The notes: generated from the sequence alone by a model not told the origin. 64,000 nucleotides of DNA from Endocalyx cinctus (GCA_001600455.1 BCKC01000002.1:3734171-3798170), one strand, 5' to 3'; shown: positions 38,021 through 51,672, numbered from the stretch's first letter. Numbers and translations: made by a program.

Positions 38021-40295
38021 GTGTGGAAGTAGTGTAGAAAAGGAATTGGGTATCAACACTGCTTGTTGAAGAGATGAAGCGACGTAATGAAGGTTGGTCA
38101 CCTGCAGTCATGGGAGGGAATGGATTAATGGCACTTCATCAGCGGCTGAAGGGCAGAGATAGTGAACTACGCAGTAAAAAGTGGAGAAGCCCAGGATTTA
38201 TGATGGTTGCCTGATCGAAATTCTTGGGGGTCGGTCTGACTCAGTACAGTTTTAACGGAATAAAGAATTAACACGGTACTCGTATCATTTAAACAGTGTT
38301 CAGTAGGCAGACAGACAGCCCTGGAGATAGGCAGATAGCAAACTGAGTTATTAGATTAAGTAAGCACATATATGCTTGGTACCATGGATTGACAGATTGT
38401 ACGTGTAGTGTATCCGTCACCGCCCAGGTGCCTGACCCAGGTGTTATCCATGATCCATACGCTAAAAATTGTAAAGGGCACGTGCCAAAAGCCGAGTGAG
38501 CCGAGACGGAACAATCATTTACGCTGTACGCTACTTTCGTGCCTACCTAAGAAAAAACCCAAACCAACCTAACCCACATTCCCGGGGGGTCATAGGGTTG
38601 CCGTTGAATTTGACTCTTTGAGCCGCATGGTAGCGCCGACGATGATGATGGAAAATCCGGGGTTAACTTTAAAGATATTCAGATCGAAGATAATTAACAT
38701 TGAATACTGAAATATCGATCGCATACTATCGTAACCTGTCATTTATGTATAGAAAACTAGTCAATTGTAGAGAGAAGTTTAAGGCGACTTGCATTTGAGT
38801 TATGATCAATCAAATTTTTGATGAAAAAATTGATAAATAAGATATAGAAAAAAAAGTTGAGATAGATGTTGAAGAAAAGGGGGTTTGAAATGATAAAAAT
38901 TTGAAGTTGGAGATGGTTTGTGATACTTGGTGGTTTAACTGGCACTGACTGGCAGGACTGGGTGGGAATTGGGATTATTACACTAAAAATATGATAACAA
39001 AAAGTAAATCAATTAATTTGATTGGTTGATAGATCAGTTCAAAGCTTGATAAAGATGGTCCGTGCTTCATTTATACCCTTGCAGGCCTTGTAATCTCAGC
39101 TAAAACAAATTCTTGGCGTAAAACGCGCATTCTTACTAGTGTATTAGCAGCTTTTGTAACTTGTAACTTGTACTGGAGTGGCCAAACCAAAGTCTTTTCT
39201 TTCTCTTCTGTACATTCACTATTACTGATATTTATCCATTCCTCCTTTTTTCATTTTTCTATTTGTTAGTGTTTTTATTCTTTTTCTCTCTCTTTCAGTA
39301 TATCAAAATTAACTTGTTGATATGCTAATGTGATGATATAATTATTCAGTTTCAAAATCGATATTATGCAGTATGTTTAGTAATTATACTTGCCTAGATT
39401 CTTTCATGTCTGTCCTTCACATTGTTCAATCATTTGCTAAATAACCAACAACTAGAATCACTTTAAACAAAGCCAACGCGAATAATATACCTTCAAATAA
39501 ACATACTAATATTGTATGAAAGGCCTTCTACGTGGTACCCTACGTTTTAGATAGTCGGATTATACGAACAAACCCTTTCCCATCGTATCCTGCGAGTCGC
39601 GACTTGATTGTCATCACATTTCGCTTGTGCTAAAAAAAAAAAATAGTCCGACATACTCCCCGTTACTTATACTTCAAATCACACCTACATCATCGTCTAC
39701 GCGTAATTTGTCCCTAGATATTTTGTCAGGGTACAATTTGCCTGTGATGCGCTTGTGACTATCACGTCCCTCGGAAACCGTGTCGATTATAAGTACTTGT
39801 CCAACAGGATATACCTACATATATCATTCCTATAGCCGACCTAGCGCTCCTTGGAGAAACGCCTCGATAGCCTTGAACCCACGCTTCTGCCACGCGAAAG
39901 AAAACATACCGAATACCTCCTATTTAGTATTTACCCCTGAAGTAAAAACCGAGAGCTTGCAATTATTTCTAGGTATGCTCCTTAGATTCACCCACTTTCA
40001 AAGCTTTTTTTTTTTTCTTTTCTCGATATCTGTGCGTATGAACATTCTATTAACAGATCCAGGTCCATCCTATAGCTAGATATATTGTTCGCCTCGTAAG
40101 GATCCTAGCAGTCCGTGTGTGAGCTATATATAATCTCAAGCATCGCCATCGCTCTTCTCGTAAGTGTCTTGAACTTCCATCTATTTCCTGCTTATTAGGT
40201 GCTTCCTATTGTGTTGCTGCCTGGTCTGCCTTATATAAGGTTGAATTAAACAAGATGAATGGCTAACATTTTAATCATCAGACCCCAATTTTACC
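36961..40295. other. Gene-poor AT-rich region, part 3
   Basis: No gene seen. Contains a GAA/AAG microsatellite (about 37993-38019), short direct repeats (for example GTAACTT pairs near 39160) and, at its right end, the long upstream region of the ATPase gene including a possible leader intron (GTAAGT at 40159, acceptor ATCAG before 40282). Confidence 0.45.
37993..38019. repeat. AAG trinucleotide microsatellite
   Basis: About nine AAG units in a row in the gene-poor region, directly readable. Confidence 0.9.
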
Positions 40296-43200
40296 ATGGC
40301 GGGAAAGCGAAAGCGTGAATTAATGAACTTTGATCCGAACAAGTCGGATCCCGAAGACGAGAGCTTCGAACCCGAGATAGATCGTCCAAGAAGCTCTCGT
40401 AAGAAATCGCGCTCGATCAGAGGTGGCAAGCCTACACGTCGACGGAACAATTATCGTGGGTCAGATATAGATGATGACTCGGATGAAGATGTCTCTGAAA
40501 GTGGCCAAGAAGAATCTTACCACGAAGATGAAGAGGAGGAGGAGGAGCCCCCGATCAATGAAGCCACCGGTCGTCGAATGCGAAAGGCAGCCGTTAAACG
40601 GGCCAACTATAAAGAAAGTTCAGAAGACGAAGACGATGACCTAGCCCCGGATTCCGACGAGAAAGATGAGCTAGCTGGCGGCGGTCGAAAGAAGTCGTCG
40701 CGAGATAGCATGATCATCAAATTAAAAATGCCGAATGGCATAGGCATACGCACACGTAATAATAACCCGAATGCCAATGCCAACGTTGGTACTAGGAGAT
40801 CAGCCCGATCTCGCACAGCCGACGCGGAAGACAAGGACGAGCTCCTCGAACTCTCCGCATCTGGCAAACATGCGTTGCCTGCACGGGCCTCGAAAAGCAA
40901 AAGTCCCGAAGCTATTAGTCACGGTAGAATAGCGCGCGCTGGGAAAGGCCCTAAGAAAGCGCCACCTCCCGTGATTGAAGAAGAGCTCCAGGAAGAAGAT
41001 GAAAATCCCTTACACGACCCGAATATCATCGACGATAACCAAATGGACATTGAGATAAATGGGGCGGCAGATGCAGATGCTGAAGCTGAAGCTGAAGATG
41101 TAGTTTTGGAGCAGGGCGAAGATGATGCCATGAAGACAATCGAGAACAATGAAGACGGGGATGGCGATGACGACGACGACGACGATGACGTACGTATTGG
41201 CACGCGTAGAACTCGTGGTAGAGCTGCACAGTCCCCGGCTGAAGCTACTGCTGCTGCGGAAGATCCCCAAGACACCGCTGGCAGCACTAGGGGTAGAAGG
41301 CGTCTTACGAGCAGACAGAAGAAGTCGACGCAGGAGCCTAGCTCTGATTTTGATCCAGGTAACGATTCGGAGGAAGAGAATGAAGCTTCCGATAACCAGG
41401 AAGATGGAGAATACCAAAGTCCTGATAAGCGGGGAGGAAAGTCTACTAGAGTAACTAGAAAATCTTCGCGAAGACCTCGGCGTCAATCCGAATCTGCAGA
41501 CGAGGAGCCTCTGGATAAGCAAGAGATGGCCGAGGAGCTCGAAGATTTGGTAGAAGACTCGCGGCCCCGGAGACGACGCCGTTCCCCCGAACCTATCATT
41601 TTCGAAGAGAAGGGTCGCCGACGAGCGAAACTAGTCGATTACAGAATCCCACCTCTCAATCCCGCTAATTTCGAAATAGAAGAGGAAGAAGAGCTTGCGG
41701 CCGCGACAACCCCTGCCCGCCGACGTGGTCGTGCTACCGCTGGTAACGCTTCAGATCGCGTTCTTCATACTGCTTTCGGCCCCTTTGGAGGTGTGTCTGG
41801 AAGCGGTGCTCTCTTTTCCGGTCCTTGGGGCAAGGGCTCTACCGAAGATGTTATAGATTCTGACGGCAGTGACGATGAATCTGGTGGTAAATCGGGAATG
41901 CCTCAGTTGTTAGCACCGGCTGCTCCTGCTGGAGGTGGTCTGGCAAGTGGTGGAGGTGGTGGTGCCGCTTTAACTCTCGCCCCCAACGTCGGCAAGGTCA
42001 AGAATCAGAAAGCACTTGCTGACGCCGACCCTCTTGGTGTTGACATGAGTGTAGATTTCAGCAAAGTCGGAGGAATGCAAAACCACATTGATCAACTCAA
42101 AGAGATGGTGCAATTGCCCCTTCTCTACCCCGAAATATTCACTCAATTCTCTGTCACGCCCCCGAGAGGTGTGTTATTTCACGGTCCTCCGGGTACAGGA
42201 AAAACGCTTCTAGCGAGAGCACTCGCCAACTCAGTTGGGATTGGCGGTAGAAAGATCACTTTCTATATGCGCAAAGGTGCCGATGCTCTGAGTAAATGGG
42301 TCGGAGAAGCTGAAAAACAACTTCGCCTTCTTTTCGAGGAAGCAAGGAAAACACAGCCTAGCATCATTTTCTTCGATGAAATCGACGGTTTGGCGCCCGT
42401 TCGGTCTAGTAAGCAAGAACAGATCCATGCGTCGATAGTGTCGACCTTGCTAGCCCTAATGGATGGTATGGACGGCCGTGGCCAGGTCATTGTCATTGGT
42501 GCCACCAACCGGCCGGACAGCGTTGATCCTGCACTACGTCGCCCTGGACGGTTTGATCGCGAGTTTTATTTCCCTCTCCCCGACGCTGTTGCGCGTAAGG
42601 AAATTCTTGACATTCATACTCGTGATTGGGGTCTTTCCGAATCCTTCAAAACGCAACTTGCGAAAGATGCGAAGGGCTACGGCGGTGCGGACCTGCGTGC
42701 CATTTGCACGGAAGCCGCTTTGAATGCTATTCAGAGGACGTACCCACAAATCTACTTCTCCAAAGAGAAGCTGGTCGTCGATCCGAAGAAAGTTGTCATT
42801 CAGATGGTTGATTTTAATCTAGCCAAAGAGAAGATCATCCCATCTTCCGAGAGGTCCTCAACGTCAGGCGCCACGCCACTTCCTAAACCTATTGAACCGC
42901 TTCTCCGAGATCAATTTGGGTCAATCACGGCAGCCCTAGATAGCATTCTACCGCGTAAAAAGAAGACGACTGCGCTCGAAGAGGCTATGTACGAGTCCAC
43001 ATTCGATAGCGATTTTGGGTTTAAACGTGAAGCCTTGCAACTTGAGCTTGACCGCGCCCGCGTTTTCCGGCCTCGACTGCTCATCACTGGTTCACCAGGT
43101 ATGGGCCAGTCGTACCTCAGTTCTGCCATACTTCATTATCTTGAAGGGGTTCACGTTCAGAACTTTGATCTACCCACCGTTTTTGGTGATGTACGAGTAA

Positions 43201-45278
43201 GTTATGCGGTATCCATTTTATCAAATTCATGTTTGTTTACACAGAAGTAGTCTCCCGAACAAGCACTTGTCGGATTGTTTATAGAAGTCAAACGGCACAA
43301 ACCCAGTGTTATCTTCATCCCGAATGTTGATACGTGGTACTCTACGCTAGCCGGTCCAGCTTTGACTGCATTCTTAGGAATGCTACGTTCTATTCAGCCA
43401 ACGGAACCGATTATGCTTCTAGCTACGGCGGAGACCGAATTAAAGAACCTTGACAGTGATTTGAGACGTGATCTCTTCGGATTTTCGACTAAGAATTGCT
43501 ACGAGATCACCCGACCAGCACCTGTAAGTGCCCAAGTAATAAATATTCTCAGCTTCTCCGTTCAGCGTTGACTAACTCTTATGTAGAATAACCGTGAAGA
43601 GTACTTTTCTAAAGTTATTGAACATATTAAGCGATCGCCTAAAGAGTTCCCAGACCCGGTAAACCGTAAAAAGAGAAAGCTAGAAGAACTCCCTCTCGCA
43701 CCTCCCCCGCCTCCCAAGAAGCTTACGAAAGAAGAGCGGAGAGCTGAAAGCATACAATACCGACAGTGTCTCAATAACTTGAAGGTTCATCTGCAGCCTA
43801 TCATGGACCAGATCTCCAAGAAATACAGAAAGTTTCGTCAACCTGTCATCTCCGAGCTTCAGTATCAATATCTTTTTGATGAAGCACAGCCAGATTTCGT
43901 TATGCCTGACGTGGCGGAATTACCGCCCCGGCCATTTGAGATTGACAAAGACCAGGAAGGTTATCCTGGTCTTCGTCAAACCTCCACCGGCAAGTTCTTT
44001 TACAACCTCGATATTTCAACTATGGAGAATCGGCTTGCAAACGGCTATTATTACCGTCCCTTGGAATTTCTCCGAGATGTCAGAGCATTAGAACATGATG
44101 CCAAGGCTATCGGAGATAGAGAGCGTTGGCTTAAGGCTAGCGAGCTTCTTTCTAACGTGGAGGTCGATGTTCACGATGTCGACCAAAAGATTCGTACTTG
44201 GAACATCGACTGGGACGAGCTTTATAGAATCGACAGGCAGCGGTACGCTGAGCGAAAAGAGAAAGCGAAGAGGAGAAAAGCAACAGAGGCGGCGGTCTTG
44301 AGTGTAGTGCAATCAGATATTTCCAATGTGAATGGCACAGGAGGCGATGGCTTAGCATTACAAAGAACTAATGCCCACTTCCAAGTCATAGCAGGGCAAC
44401 CCGCCGTCAATGGCAGTGGGGATAGCTCGTCGACCCATGCCGCCACAAACGGTTCATCGGTACCGTCTCGGGCCGCAGGAGAAGACGTTCATATGATGGA
44501 TATTGACGGTCAAGACGTCACGAACACTCCCGTTCCTATGCATCCGCCATCTCAATGGCCTCCCATGGACCCTCGGTCTGCCAACTCTTCGACAAAGGCG
44601 ACAACGGGTGGAACAAACCATATGTCTCAGGTTTCTGCTGTGCAGCCCTTACCGCCCGGCGTGTCACCATCGGCGCTAGCTAATGATGCGTCAACTACGA
44701 AAACTTCGGACCCATCCCGTCGCTCATCTAACTTCAGCACACAAGCGACCAATGGCTTACATGCTGACGAGTCAAGTCTGGTTGACAATCTCCCAGATAC
44801 ACTGCCAATTCCTGGCAACAGTCAACTAACTTCGAGCGACTCGCAATGGCCTCACTCGCAAGCACAAGGTATTTTACGTGGCGTGATCCAGCAACCAGAT
44901 TTTTCCCAGAGCTCTCAAGCACAGACATCACCATCCGCGCCGAAGTCTTCGCACGCGCCGAGTATGGCGAATCTGTTGAATGATCCTTCTCCCGACGAGC
45001 ACTCACCATTATCTCAGCGTCAAGCCGTAGAGGTTGACGAGCGATCGGCCATTTTCTTACTTGAGCAACTCACAAAGCGGACTTCTGGCTGTACCATTGA
45101 ACAGTTTGAACAACTAACACGCGAAATGATGGTCGAGATATGGAATACTCGCGGCGAAGACAACCGTATGAGGGTTTTGAACTCTGTCACCAAGGTCTTT
45201 AACGAAGCCATAAATGACATCGAGATGATTCAGGGGTTGTCTCAGTCAAGTCAAGTGCATTCGCAGTTCAACCTTTAG
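40296..45278 (+). CDS. YTA7: Yta7/ATAD2-type AAA+ ATPase with bromodomain
   Basis: Three exons, 40296-43196, 43251-43523 and 43587-45278, all phase 0, 1621 residues. This class (yeast Yta7, fission yeast Abo1, human ATAD2) is a chromatin-bound hexameric ATPase acting on histones H3/H4 and on transcription. Layout: residues 1-560 acidic and basic low complexity with a poly-Asp run, typical of histone-binding tails. First AAA+ domain: Walker A GPPGTGKT at 630-637, Walker B IIFFDEIDG with DE at 694-695, sensor region IGATNRPDSVDPALRRPGRF. Second AAA domain: degenerate GSPGMGQS at 932-939, the Lys replaced by Gln as is normal for this family, and no acidic Walker B. A bromodomain-like helical bundle starts near residue 1110 (LKVHLQPIMDQISKKY). 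The Ser/Pro-rich tail ends in a helical segment (EQLTREMMVEIW). Neighbours are unrelated. Housekeeping chromatin factor. Confidence 0.93.
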
Positions 45279-46615
45279 ACTGTAGAAACAATGATAGAGA
45301 GTGACAGAGTTTCCTGGTTTAATTTTTTCTTTTTAGTCAGGAATTTGGGATGAGAGTAATTTTCTTTTTTTTTTCTCGGCCTGGACAACATTTACGATGT
45401 CCCGCGTTTTGTACCCATGGCATCATCGTTTCTAGAAAGTAGTGCGTTAAAATGTCGTCAAAGCATCAGAATCCAAATATTTGTATTATATCATCCTTTT
45501 TTGAAAAGGAAACTTCAAGATGGGAGAGGGTTGGGAAGGCCAGGCAGGCGGTACTGCTCGGAAGGAAGGGTCAAATCAAATATTGCATTCCTTGAGAACA
45601 GATGGATGTTGGTGATAGGGGTTTGTTTTCTTTCGCCTAGCCAATTGATAGATATATTATTGGGGCAAAACAATGCCTCTCTTGCCATCTAGTGTGCACT
45701 AGACTTTCGCCTCGGGAAAGAGGAATTGTAGAAGTTAGGAGGTAGCAAAAGTATCGAAATGTGATCGATCATACTCAAGAACCTATGAAAATAGTGAAGT
45801 ACAACTCAAGAATCTAAGGCAATGTGGTATATTTGGTTGTTACGTAACGCCCTATCCGTTCCAAGGTTGTGAATCGGACCAACAAGTCGTCACAGGTACG
45901 TATAAACTCTTACTTTGTCCTAGACCGAGAGGATAAATGCATAGAACACTGGCCCGGCAGTGACAAGAAAAAAAAAGAAAAAAACCAAACAAAAGAAGAA
46001 ACAGCCCGGGAAGAAAATTCCGGATAAATTGACCCTTGGTCACTCACTGTAACTCACGTTCCTATAGGTAGCTTAATATACGATGAGATTTGCAATGTAG
46101 AGATGATTGTATTTCCTCGAGAATCGATTCTATTTCTGAGGTATTAGTATATAACGAATGGCAAATGATACGATGTAAGTGATACTTGATCTTGACCGTG
46201 GGATGATGCACGTATAAGATGGGTCAATATCATAAGCCAGGTTGTTGGGAATTTGAACAAACGGTATGTATGCACAAAGAGTGATAATATGACGGTACGA
46301 AGTGATCGGCGGCATTCTTAGGCGGCATATGTATATGAATATAAATAAATGTATAGATAACTATGGTGCATTTAATTACATATATACCACCACCTCACCT
46401 GACAATATTGGGTGATATATGTTTTTCTCCTTGAAAAACTACTTTGTAAGTGTTCGTCCCTTTTCACGTAAGTAGTTTCATCTTCGCGTCTTACTTTGAG
46501 ATAAACCTGCTCGCACGAGGGGAACATTAAAATTATAGTCGTAATAATTAATAATAAAAAGAAGAGAAGTGTCAACTACCGAAAGAGAAAAAAAAAAATT
46601 ATAAGCCGAGAAAAA
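45279..46615. other. Intergenic, AT-rich
   Basis: No coding signal. It should hold the ATPase terminator on the left and the promoter of the small secreted protein on the right (A-rich leader directly before its ATG). Confidence 0.55.
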
Positions 46616-47472
46616 ATGGGAAATATCCACCACCTCTTCACCACCCTCGCCTCCGCCCTCCTCCTATTCTCCGTCCCCGCCACCGTCCTCGGCGACATGT
46701 CTCTCGCGCGCCTCCTCGAAGCGCAATACGACGCGCTCCTCACACCCGCCGACGTCCCCTTCTCGTCCGCCGAATGCGGCGCGTCCTCGACGTCCTCGAC
46801 GAACCAATTCGCGCTCTCGTTCGTCAGCGTCGGGAACTGGACCGCGCAATCTCCGGGCGACGGGGAGTCGACGCCGATCCAGCAGATGGTATCGATCTCG
46901 TTCTCCGTGCGGAACGAGGCCAACGGCGTCGACACCGTCTGCGCTTTCCCGCTGGGCGCGCTCGTCTTCGACGTCGGCACGATGACGGCTCGCTGGTCGG
47001 ACGACGTCCCCGTCGAGTGGCAGGCGTGCGCCGATAGGCGGGATACGGACGGGAAGCATCGGTTCACGATCGCGACGGGGGCCGAGTTTACGCTCAAGGA
47101 GAGGGTCGTCGCTGTTAATCAGACGTGGTTTTGTCACGATGATGATGGCCGGTTGTGGGTTTTTTTTAAATCTCTCTCCCCCTTTTTTTTCCTTTTTTTT
47201 CCCCCTTCGGATATGATGTCACTTTCTACTTTATATTTCTTACCTATATTCATCACGGGGGGTGTTGCATGTTGAAAAGAAACAAGATGAAAATGAAAGG
47301 AAATGAATGGTATTATTAAAAAAAAAAGCTAACATAAAATCTCTTTAGGGTCGCTTACACGGGCGTCGCGAGGGCTTCGCTCGACCTGACCTGTACGGAT
47401 AGCGAGGTTTCTGGTTATCACCTCCAGAACTGTACGTCGACGGATACTTCTCTCCCGATCACTCTACTTTAA
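46616..47472 (+). CDS. Small secreted cysteine-containing protein, unknown
   Basis: Two exons, 46616-47154 and 47349-47472, joined in phase 2 using a GTGGGT donor and a CTTTAG acceptor; 220 residues. Residues 1-26 form a signal peptide (LASALLLFSVPATVLG), after which the mature chain starts near DMSLARLLEAQYDALL. The mature part has six cysteines, two near the C-terminus (LDLTCTDS, HLQNCTST), and several N-x-S/T sites. Beta-rich, Ser/Asp/Val-rich composition suggests a small extracellular beta fold. It resembles fungal secreted/effector candidates, but I recognise no family. Exon 1 is GC-rich like the NLP gene. The first-exon frame runs on past the donor, so the splice matters: without it the last 45 residues would be replaced by poly-Phe-rich readthrough. 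Confidence 0.75.
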
Positions 47473-48195
47473 GAACAGGGAAGTGGGCGGGAAAGGGGGG
47501 TCTGAAGGTGGCAACTTAGTTAGCCGAGAGAGTTCGATAGGACAGGGGATGGCGTTACGGAATTAGAGATGGGATCATTCTGATAGGGGCTGGGGATATT
47601 ATCAAATAGGCCTATGTTATATAATAATGAATGAACCTTACACATACAAAGAAATTTAGGGGTGGTCTATGCTGAAATGAACGTGACAGCAGTCCTGTAA
47701 AGATATACGGACTTGAGACAGCCAATAGAGGACTTTTGGGTAGACAACGCATTATTAATATTATTCTACCTGTCTATGAAATATGAGAAACCCACGAGTC
47801 TAAAGTAGAAGTCATATGATTCCACGAAATAACTTTCCTAGCCTAGACGATTATATTTCCTTATTCGGTAAATATCAGTGCAAACGCCTTCATTGCTTTC
47901 ATGTTCTAGGCAGGTATTCCTGCGAGGATGAGGTTAGCTTCGGCGGTAATATTAGCTGGAAAGTAAGCAAGGGGCTTGTGCGAGGTAATGGATAGCCATA
48001 CTAGTTGTATAGAACTTGAAGATTATCTATTCTCAAAGTAAAATCCCGTTTTAGTTAACCCGATTGTCGACTTTCATAATTATTAAGGGTTAGTATTGTC
48101 GCGATATGGGACTGGTTTCCGTCGGTAAAAGGAGGTGATGGATAATCTATGGCAGAGATTCCAGAGCCAGGTGAATGATTGCTTCTTTGAGCAAT
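47473..48195. other. Convergent intergenic spacer
   Basis: Lies between the 3' ends of the secreted-protein gene and the GTPase gene. AT-rich, no gene seen. Confidence 0.6.
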
Positions 48196-51100
48196 CTATG
48201 TGAAGGCCGCATCCACAGTCTCAAGGAAGCTGGATACCCCTTCTCGTATCTTCTTATACTCCGGGTCTTCATTTTGATGGCCTTTGATAGCACTCAAATA
48301 ATCCCGCTTCATTCTCGTTAGCATTTTATTGATCCAAGCTTTGGTCGGTTGCCTTAGAGTAGTGCCACAGACGGAGAGGAGCCGCCTTCCAGCAGCACGG
48401 GTTGCACGCCGGTAAATTTCTTGTCTATTCTCGAGGATGTGGTCAATCATCATCTCTTGAATACGTTTGAAACATCCAGGTCCTGTGGGCGTATTAGTCA
48501 ATATAACATAGCTGCTTGAAGATTCATAGTATATCTTAAAACTCACCTGATTCTTGAGCACACTCCCAATAGACACTGGACATTCCTCCCATGATAGATT
48601 TGCGAATTCCTCTATGGATTTCTCGTTGCGCAGCTTGCATACTTTTTTTCATGTGGCCCGCTTCGATACGAGCAGATGCAGAGCAAACTCGAAGTTGTGT
48701 ACAGAGTAAATTCATAGACATGGAGGTTGCTGCACTTTGCATCTTGGCTTCGAAATTGCCGTGAAATCCTTGAAGATGACTTACTACTGCTTCTGAAAAC
48801 GTATCTATGCCTATGGGGACATCATTTTCGAAGGTATCAACCCATGCGTTGGCAAGACATAGTTTCAAGGGTAACTCTAGGTCTGTTATTTTTTGTCAGT
48901 GAATATTCGAGCAAGTGTATTCATAGTGAAATAAAGGGGGCAAAAAAGACTTGATGGAATTCATAACATTTTGTGTTCTTACCTTGGTTAAAATCTTGAC
49001 GAGGGAGTTTTCCAGAATATATACCACTATAAATTGTGAATTAGCTCAACGGTTACATGAGGGAACGTAAGATACCTGGCACGTACTCATTTTTACACGC
49101 CTTCCTATAAGACACACAGGGCAACCCGCTGTCTCCGTGAGCTCGACGTACCCAGCTATAGGCAATAGCTGGCGCCTCCTCGGTCGCTTGCTTGATTGCT
49201 TCAGGAAATCTGACTATTATTTTCGTGCTAGTGATCCGTCTACTAGTCACACATAATGTCTCGAGCTCCTCTGTAAGATCCTAGAAGAATTTATCAGTGC
49301 CATGACCCTTCAAGCATCGAGATGAGCACCTTACCACGCGTAACTTTACCAAATCAGTCTCGATCTCTTTCGCTTTCGCCTTTTTCTCATCTTTGGACAA
49401 GGAAGAAGGTTTGAAAGTAGATGACCACATTTTTAGAGAGAGAAGCGCCTGGAGAAGGTTTGTTAGAAACGACTTGTTTCCAATGACGCTTCCTGCTTTT
49501 GTAAGCTGAACTGCATGCGCCCTGAGTTGTGGTATTCCGGTCAATTCGAAGTTCTCGAAACCTAAGGTCGATGTGTTGGTACGGCGAGAGAGGCATTGGT
49601 ACGCTCGACTACTAACACAGAACACGGCTAAATCTTTCTCAACTTTGCTATAGTCTCTGAGGTTATTTTCTGGGTCAAAGAGATCCGGATTATCGCGTTG
49701 GAAATTTAAATCATCAATTCTGCACACGCATGTTAGTTTTCCAACCGATATTATTCAAAGAAAAAAAGAAGAAGAAAAATATAACGTAGAACCCACTCCT
49801 TGATTCCACTTGCGAAACCTTTTCGGATAGACTCGATTGATTTTTCGTTCCGCTTTTGTATGCACATTGACAATAGACTCAAGTTTGTTGTTTCATGCTT
49901 GATGTTAAGATCCTCGCCTAATTCTTCGTCCTTTTCGACCCTATCTTGCAGTACTTCTAAGGCCTGTTGTGCTTCGTATTTTTTAGACTTAAGCTGCCCA
50001 ATTACTTCTTTAATTTGTTCTTTTGACAATGTCTGATTGTCTAGAAAGACAGGAATGCAGTCCTCGAGTTTACTCCAGAAATCACCAGCTGAGGCATATA
50101 AAATAGCATCTGTGTCTAGTTTCTGTTTTTTAGCCCGGGTTACTCTTAGATTATCGCTTCCGCGATTCTGGGGGGCCATCGATGATGCCAAAATCTTCTC
50201 TCCCTGCTTAAACCGGGATTTCGCGTTTTCCCATCGGCTGATTCGTTTATCAAGTTCTATATTGAACCTTCCCAGTGAAGTAAAACGGGCTTGATCTTTT
50301 GTAAGATCAAACTGACCTGACGAGTTCCATTGATTGAGAGCTATTGTATGTTCTCGAAGCGTTTCGAGTTCATTCTGAAAACCTAGGTCTGAGGCCGCTT
50401 CACTTACGATTATGTCATCTGTCTTACTACATATAAATGTGACTTTAGAAAAATTATTATCGAACTTTAGTTGTTGTCGGAAGGGCTTTCCAAGTAGATA
50501 TTTTGCTGCCTTGTCCGTCGTTGCTCGAGTTATTGAAGCAACAACCCATATAGCATCGCATTCCTGAATATACTTCTCGGCAATTGCTGATCGAGCTGCA
50601 TTCGAATCTCCACCGCCTGGCTATAAACTTGTTAGCAAAGAATAGAGACGAGGAACTAGACAGAACTTACCAGGTCAACAATGACCGCACCTGTAGACAA
50701 TACATCGGATTTCGTATAAATGCGGACAAGCTTAATGAGTGGCCACAATTCCATAGCCTGTTGATCCTTCAAAGCTTTTGTGGCTTTCCCGGTGTTGATA
50801 TGAGACTGAATACCCTCATAGAAAGCCTTACACTCGGCGCTTTTCTCTGAATGGGTAGTACCAAGGACCCTTGATACTGCAGATTCGTCTATAAGACTTT
50901 CTATATCTGCGCGAGCAAACATTTGTTTAGTGAGTTCGGGATATACGGCACTGACTTTTGCCCAAGCTATTCCTGCATCCGTGCCGCTATTATCACTATC
51001 CGGCGTTATAGTGCTGTTGCTTTGGACCAGGTCATAGAATATGCATTCTAATTCGTGCCGCCAATCGTCTCTTGTGATGTACTCTACTTCTGCCACGTAG

Positions 51101-51672
51101 CGCTCGCGTGGATTATCAGAATAGTTATATGATATCTCGGTGACGACGGCAGTACAAGCACCCATGCAGTCCGTAGGTACCAATCTCTCTTCGTCAAGGA
51201 GGGCGTTGATGAGACTGCTTTTCCCCTCTCCAGAAGATCCGCATACGCCTATAAGAAATTTTGGTAGCGTCGCTTGTTCCCTAAATTCTTCAATAGACTC
51301 TAAACGTTCAGTTATATCATCGCTGTCTATGTCTGTGCAAAGTAATTCGAGTAGGTCGTCAATGACTTTCGCCCCTGAAATTCTGTAGTTGTCAAGTGAA
51401 TTAGGACATTCTACTGCTATTGCTTTCTGTAAATTTAAAAAGGCAGGTTCGCCATCCGCCTTTCCCGTTACCTTTTCGACTGTCTCTGTGGACAGCTCCT
51501 TCTTAATATGATTATTTTCAGATTGATGGACGCTTACGTCGCCGTATGATGGGCATGAAGCCATCGAGGGCACACCGTGAGAACCATCCTTCTTCATAGT
51601 TGAATGAACGATGCTAGGAGTGATATCTGCACGTGTACTTGTCTGCGATGGATTCAGAGATTGGTCTGCCAT
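48196..51672 (-). CDS. Nuclear GTPase SLIP-GC-like, dynamin superfamily
   Basis: Seven exons, complement of 51672-50671, 50620-49797, 49719-49335, 49280-49087, 49026-48983, 48882-48547 and 48482-48196. Phases agree throughout; 1023 residues. G-domain signs: P-loop GSSGEGKSS at 145-153 (G1), Thr in a following PTDCMGACTAVVTEI loop (G2), DLPGGGDSN straddling the first splice at about 333 (G3), and FICSKTDDI (G4-like). The combination matches the large GTPases related to vertebrate SLIP-GC/NUGGC, which fungi carry in several copies. A basic RVTRAKKQKLD patch could be a nuclear signal. Coiled-coil-like helices follow (EQIKEVIGQLKSKKYEAQQAL and on). The 44-bp exon 5 (GIYSGKLPRQDFNQ) is easily missed. 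The biological role in fungi is unknown. It lies about 900 bp from the acetyltransferase of the putative cluster, divergent-side membership not implied. Confidence 0.88.

Noticed and set aside
43089..43112. Apparent loss-of-function Walker A (Lys to Gln) in the second AAA domain of YTA7
   Set aside because: The degenerate second AAA domain is the normal state of the Yta7/ATAD2 family, not a mutation.
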